Positions 60,109 to 64,000 of a DNA stretch of 64,000 nt are shown here, in pieces. Positions within the stretch are counted from its first letter, which is position 1. Each line of letters begins with the position of its first letter. The DNA lies in contig JABACO010000015.1 in assembly GCA_013339895.1 (NCBI GenBank), forward strand, positions 1,208,867 through 1,272,866, given 5' to 3'. The position numbers were made by a program, and so were the translations under genes. This DNA is from Ephydatia muelleri. Its lineage: Eukaryota; Porifera; Demospongiae; Spongillida; Spongillidae. The notes beneath the pieces are model-generated. The model searched no databases. It saw nothing but the letters and a program-made list of their open reading frames with translations, and had not been told where the DNA came from.

Positions 60109-60998
60109 AGCTCTTCTGGAGATCCCACACTCTTATTGCACAGTCCATGGAGCAGCTGAACATCTTCAGCTGGCTGGGGTCTGGGTGGAACTGGACCAGA
60201 CTGACCACACCCACTGACCCACGGAGGTTGTGGGTGCAATAGTTCTTGATGCAATCCCACACCTTGATCACACTGTCAGTAGCACCTGCACAGGAAAGGG
60301 AGGGGAAGAGGGGACCCCTTAACATCCCTCAATGGGTGCAACCTTTTAAAAAAAGTGAATATCAATCCATAATCACAGTTCTACACTGCAGTGAACTGGG
60401 CACTACACTACAGTGGACTGGGCACTACACTACAGTGGACTGGGCACTACACTACAGTGGACTGGGCACTACACTACAGTGGACTGGGCACTACACTACA
60501 GTGGACTGGGCACTACACTACAGTGGACTGGGCACTACACTACAATGAACTGGGCACTACACTACAGTGGACTGGGCACTACACTACAGTGGACTGGGCA
60601 CTACACTACAGTGGACTGGGCACTACACTACAGTGGACTGGGCACTACACTACAATGAACTGGGCACTACACTACAGTGGACTGGGCACTACACTACAGT
60701 GGACTGGGCACTATACTACAGTGGACTGGGCACTATACTACAATGGACTGGGCACTACACTACAGTGGACTGGGCACTACACTACAATGGACTGGGCACT
60801 ACACTACAGTGGACTGGGCACTACACTACCTCATCATCAGTGATGAATTGCTCCCATAAGGCCAATGTTCATCATCAGGGCCCATACACCTGCATAAGGT
60901 GCAATTAAACACAGAGGATGGAGAGGACATACCTGTTGCCAGAAGGGTTGATGTGGAATCGAAAGCCATAGACATTACAGGTCCTATGTGTCCCTGCG

Positions 60999-61030
<32 letters not shown>

Positions 61031-61245
61031 AAGACATGTGCATTATGTTGTGGAGATGTGTGCGTATGTACATGCAAGTGTGTGACAATTCCATCTGTCG
61101 TTGCCATAGGAATGAGCACATGGAGCCACACCTTCCATGATCGTGTACACGTCCCTTTCTGCCATTCGTACTGTTTCAGTAGAAGACTGCGCCAAGCCAC
61201 AACTACAATCTGGAGAGGTGGGGGTGGGTGGGTGGGGGTGGGGGG

Positions 61246-61328
<83 letters not shown>

Positions 61329-62047
61329 GTGGGGGGAGGGGGAGGGGAGAGAGAGGGAAGGCAGGAAAGAGCCCTGTATCATGAGTGTCCTTGAACAGAC
61401 ACTAGACACACCCCACCTGACTGTCCCCACTCACAGCTAGGCTGGTCACCTGATCCTCTTCCTATGAAAGGATAGAAGTGTTTAACCCTTTCCTGACCAC
61501 ATCAAGTTGGACCAGAAGTGTAGGACATATGACTCCCATTGTATGGCAAAGACCCCTCCCATTCTTGTTTTGTTTAATCTGACAGTTACATCAGTCAGAT
61601 TAAAGAGACTGATAAGAGCTGCATCACAAATTCAACCCAATCTTAAAAGCACACACGCAGAGACTATGGACCTCCCATTTCCCTTTCCTTTCTCCACCCC
61701 TCCCCTCCTCGTTCCCGGTCCACTCCGTGCACACCTCTGCGATAGTGCGTTCCACGTGACCATCTTCTGTTGTCAGTATCTGCACCGCTGATCCACACGT
61801 GCAGAACATGTGACTGTCATCTCCCGAAAACTACATCAGGAGTACCAAATCGTATCGTGTCATTCCTCCATCTTCCTCCGAGGACATTTACCTCCACTCG
61901 TCCGCCCGTGTAAAAGGCTTCAATCTTGGCTTCCGCCTTGTAACTGCAGTCAAAGAGACGCTGACGGGTTTAATCACGTAGCTTGGCTTCTTACTTGGTT
62001 TTGAGGGTTACAATCTCTCCCGACGCCGTCTTAATGCCCTTCCCCAT
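45610..62047 (-). CDS. TBL3: U3 snoRNP WD-repeat protein TBL3/UTP13
   Basis: About 28 exons on minus; the start at 62047 is MGKGIKTASGEIVTLKT. N-terminal exons 61943-61892 (NYKAEAKIEAFYTGGRVE) and 61831-61738 match TBL3. Propeller exons include 60286-60109 (KVWDCIKNYCTHNLRGS), 59849-59772, 59700-59623, 59489-59384, 58977-58759, 58682-58483, 58367-58259, 57922-57851, 57714-57625, 57592-57430, about 56865-56797 and 56648-56577. After an 8.5-kb intron comes the Utp13 C-terminal domain: 48055-47998, 47939-47846 (EQELSNLLLKKDYVNAVGLA), 47700-47632, then AILKFIVKWNMNAKNTRVAQ and VEGLVPYTERHFQRLSRLQQ, ending near 46879. Further exons (45940-45809, 45728-45610) give an acidic/basic tail; the stop is not located. 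The protein is a UTP-B subunit for 18S pre-rRNA processing. Confidence 0.85.
46360..46485. repeat. About 21-bp minisatellite in a TBL3 intron
   Basis: Roughly six units of CCCCATTCCTTCCCTAAGGGT with length variation. Confidence 0.7.
48115..49350. mobile_element. Tc1/mariner-like element with long TIRs in TBL3 intron
   Basis: Terminal inverted repeats of about 200 bp (48115-48318 and about 49160-49350) read CAGTGGAAATCGTGACACTT on the left and a close complement on the right. They are flanked by TA at 48113-48114 and 49351-49352, the Tc1/mariner target duplication. The inner part has a plus-strand frame from about 48329 (VSDSDARALAVRMYYIEVSN, then RTVKRWAELWERRC) resembling the helix-turn-helix start of a Tc1/IS630-type transposase. 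The catalytic domain is missing, so the copy is non-autonomous. Confidence 0.72.
49938..50315. repeat. 41-bp minisatellite, about 9 copies
   Basis: Unit GTGAACTGTGCTGGTGTGTG plus GAGGTTGTGTATCGGTACGGA, nearly perfect. It is followed to about 50720 by a degenerate GT/GTTAGTGTGG-rich tract. Lies in the large TBL3 intron. Confidence 0.92.
51268..51388. repeat. Small inverted repeat, about 120 bp
   Basis: CGTGGTTCCCGCAAATA at the left is mirrored by TATTCGCGGGAACCACC at the right around a short unique centre. It may be a miniature element or a regulatory palindrome near the start of the nested plus-strand gene. Confidence 0.5.
51432..56382 (+). CDS. Putative nested plus-strand gene with repeat-expanded exons
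   Basis: Gene fragments opposite TBL3 inside its largest intron; I do not recognise the family. The candidate first exon at 51432 starts MAPGLKVGNRVKANATSIFG (Tudor/chromo-like beginning possible). Exon-like pieces with splice signals follow: about 52433-52499 (LLAAVQHDQFVIQYFQRK), 52594-52745 (coiled coil AIKSLQEQVADLQAKSTQAV), 52817 on (NYHSVVRHLRDTLDKPMQWD) running into the 45-bp array, and from about 55110 (EMTEILHVDYMSTEESAEEL) running into the 29-bp array. After the arrays, ERLKYAANSALEENHHERR is open to 56382. The exon chain is inferred, and it could be an old mobile-element gene. Confidence 0.35.
52247..52420. repeat. 72-bp tandem repeat, about 2.4 copies
   Basis: The unit begins ACAAGGCGGTAAATTCAGAC, with starts at 52247, 52319 and 52391. 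The copies are almost identical. Confidence 0.85.
52857..54840. repeat. 45-bp minisatellite, about 44 copies, containing a splice-donor motif
   Basis: Unit GGACAAGCCAATGCAATGGG plus ACACAAGCATAGGGTAAGACATACT. It is open in several frames on both strands (plus MGHKHRVRHTGQANA). The C/G variant AATGCAATG versus AATGGAATG alternates along the array. Two units, at 54334 and 54651 (317 bp apart), reproduce the unique left-flank sequence GGCATCTAAGAGATA, showing a higher-order duplication of six normal units plus one 47-bp unit. Confidence 0.95.
55232..56160. repeat. 29-bp minisatellite, about 32 copies
   Basis: Unit CCTCAGCACACGGAGGAACG plus CTTCACGGT, with the variants CACGAGGGAACG and CACAGT. 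Because 29 is not divisible by three, successive units are read in all three frames. The tract stays open, giving a 29-residue super-repeat from about 55146 to 56057. Confidence 0.93.
56928..57191. mobile_element. MITE copy 2
   Basis: Terminal repeats of about 36 bp (ATATGGGATCGTTTCAACGA onward, ending GGGACCTAACGC) bound an interior homologous in inverse orientation to 16835-17168. It sits in a TBL3 intron between propeller exons. Confidence 0.82.
57261..57428. repeat. (CA)n microsatellite in TBL3 intron
   Basis: CA-rich run adjoining the acceptor side of the exon at 57592-57430's downstream intron. Similar CA runs in TBL3 introns lie at about 47702-47790, 58060-58121, 58370-58430 and 60012-60107, with a (GA)n tract at about 61247-61318 followed by a G run. 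Confidence 0.95.
58985..59335. repeat. G-rich minisatellite of about 37 bp in TBL3 intron
   Basis: Degenerate units built on GAGGTGTTGTGTGGGAGGGA and GAGGTGGGAGGAGT, with variable length. Confidence 0.8.
60385..60830. repeat. 22-bp minisatellite, about 20 copies, in TBL3 intron
   Basis: Unit TGGGCACTACACTACAGTGG plus AC, with AATGAAC and AATGGAC variants. It is open in plus frames, but no gene is implied. Confidence 0.93.
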
Positions 62048-62090
62048 CACTCAGTGGTAGCACGTGGATAATGACGTCATGTACCATAAA
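62048..62090 (-). promoter_or_regulatory. TBL3 promoter elements
   Basis: Just upstream of the TBL3 start codon lie a palindromic E-box CACGTG (62061-62066) and a full CRE-type TGACGTCA (62072-62079). The same CACGTG occurs in the TEDC1 divergent promoter. Confidence 0.5.
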
Positions 62091-62857
62091 TTGCCTTGCG
62101 TGCTTAATTAATTGCAGTAAGCGCTTTCACGTTATGCTAAACAGAAAGCGAGCCGGGAAAGGGGCTAACAAAGATAGGTGCAGTGTTGGGCGTGGCAAAT
62201 ACATCTACTAGTTGCCTGGCAAAGACATTTTTATAATCAGAGCAGTATAAAAGGTGGTGTACGTGTTCAGTTTACGTTCCATGTCCAGAGATTGTGGACA
62301 TCAGTGCATAACTCGGCTTAGAATTGTGATTAAAAAATTCTGATTTCACCGTTAAACTCACCAGACACTTTAGAGATTTATCACGTTATTAAAACAGCTA
62401 ATTAATTTTAAAATGTATATTATTGTTTTCGCCTTTTAATTAATTAATTGTACGTCTGTATGATAGGGAAGTTAGGTGAGGTCATTGCTTTTACATAAAT
62501 CCTGCCAAACTAAGGCTATCGTCGATTTTAGTGATCTAACCATACGCATGCGCGTCGGTCAGCGTTAGATTGTAACTCGTGCCCCTGCCATTTATCCTTT
62601 CAGAGGTCACATTAACTGTTATTTAACTATGTTATTGTTACGGCCGGATATCGTATGTGCATGCGTCCTGACTCAACGTCAACCTTGGCCTGAAAACGTT
62701 CGTAGATTACCATACCGCCTAATGCACTCTGGTACATGGTATACCATACAGTGCATGTATGGTGTAACATGACTCTTTTCGTAACCTCCTGCAGGTATTG
62801 ACATCAATCCATTGCTTTGCCTAATAGAAAATATAATCAGTAACAGTTCTCAGGACT
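62091..62857. other. Intergenic, no gene seen
   Basis: AT-rich with repeated TTAATTAATT stretches near 62400-62450. A short inverted arrangement GGTACATGGTATACCATACA lies near 62730. Confidence 0.4.

Positions 62858-64000
<1,143 letters not shown>

Noticed and set aside
60391..60908. Repetitive open frames over the 22-bp minisatellite
   Set aside because: The tract lies in a TBL3 intron and the frames arise from the repeat itself.

Overview
This window is nuclear DNA from an intron-rich animal. The genes have many short GT-AG introns, AATAAA-type signals, abundant (CA)n microsatellites and minisatellites, and products restricted to eukaryotes or cilia (BUD23, VPS37, CFAP251, TEDC1, UTP13/TBL3, APMAP-like). 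Compact introns, APMAP-like and OFA-type MFS families, and DUF6589/RecQ-type mobile genes fit an early-branching metazoan such as a sponge. The species cannot be fixed from the sequence alone.

Layout. 1-3035 (-): the 5' part of a large proline-rich disordered protein, sharing a 59-bp divergent promoter with TEDC1 (3095-4402, +). 4508-5991 (-): BUD23, nine exons. 6150-19988 (-): four intronless MFS transporter copies (A, B, C, D), of which only C is frame-intact. Their spacers are duplicated with them and hold a 2.6-kb DNA transposon, an 800-bp foldback element and a MITE. 21661-22302 (+): DNAJC30. 22637-24111 (-): VPS37. 24214-29377 (+): CFAP251. 29526-30914 (+): an F-box protein. 31281-44818 (+): three APMAP/strictosidine-synthase-like copies. 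A membrane-anchored GST-like gene lies between copies 1 and 2, and a decayed transposon carrying a 2-kb 45-bp array lies between copies 2 and 3. 45610-62047 (-): TBL3/UTP13. One 8.5-kb TBL3 intron contains a Tc1-like element, several minisatellites and a nested plus-strand gene. 62858-64000 (-): the 3' end of another gene, probably mobile-element-derived.

Relations between genes. BUD23(-), DNAJC30(+) and VPS37(-) are in the order and orientation I recall for BUD23, DNAJC30 and VPS37D in the human Williams-syndrome region, except that the MFS array sits inside the BUD23/DNAJC30 divergent spacer. TEDC1 (centriole) and CFAP251 (axoneme) are ciliary. BUD23 and TBL3 act in 40S ribosome biogenesis.

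The most novel item is the 11465-14069 element: 49-bp perfect terminal inverted repeats, a 9-bp target duplication, a DUF6589-type gene and a convergent RecQ-like helicase gene, with a related unoccupied site at about 8052-8145. Frameshifts in the coding genes are concentrated in duplicated copies (MFS A, B, D; APMAP 1, 2). Single-copy genes have exon sums that are exact multiples of three.
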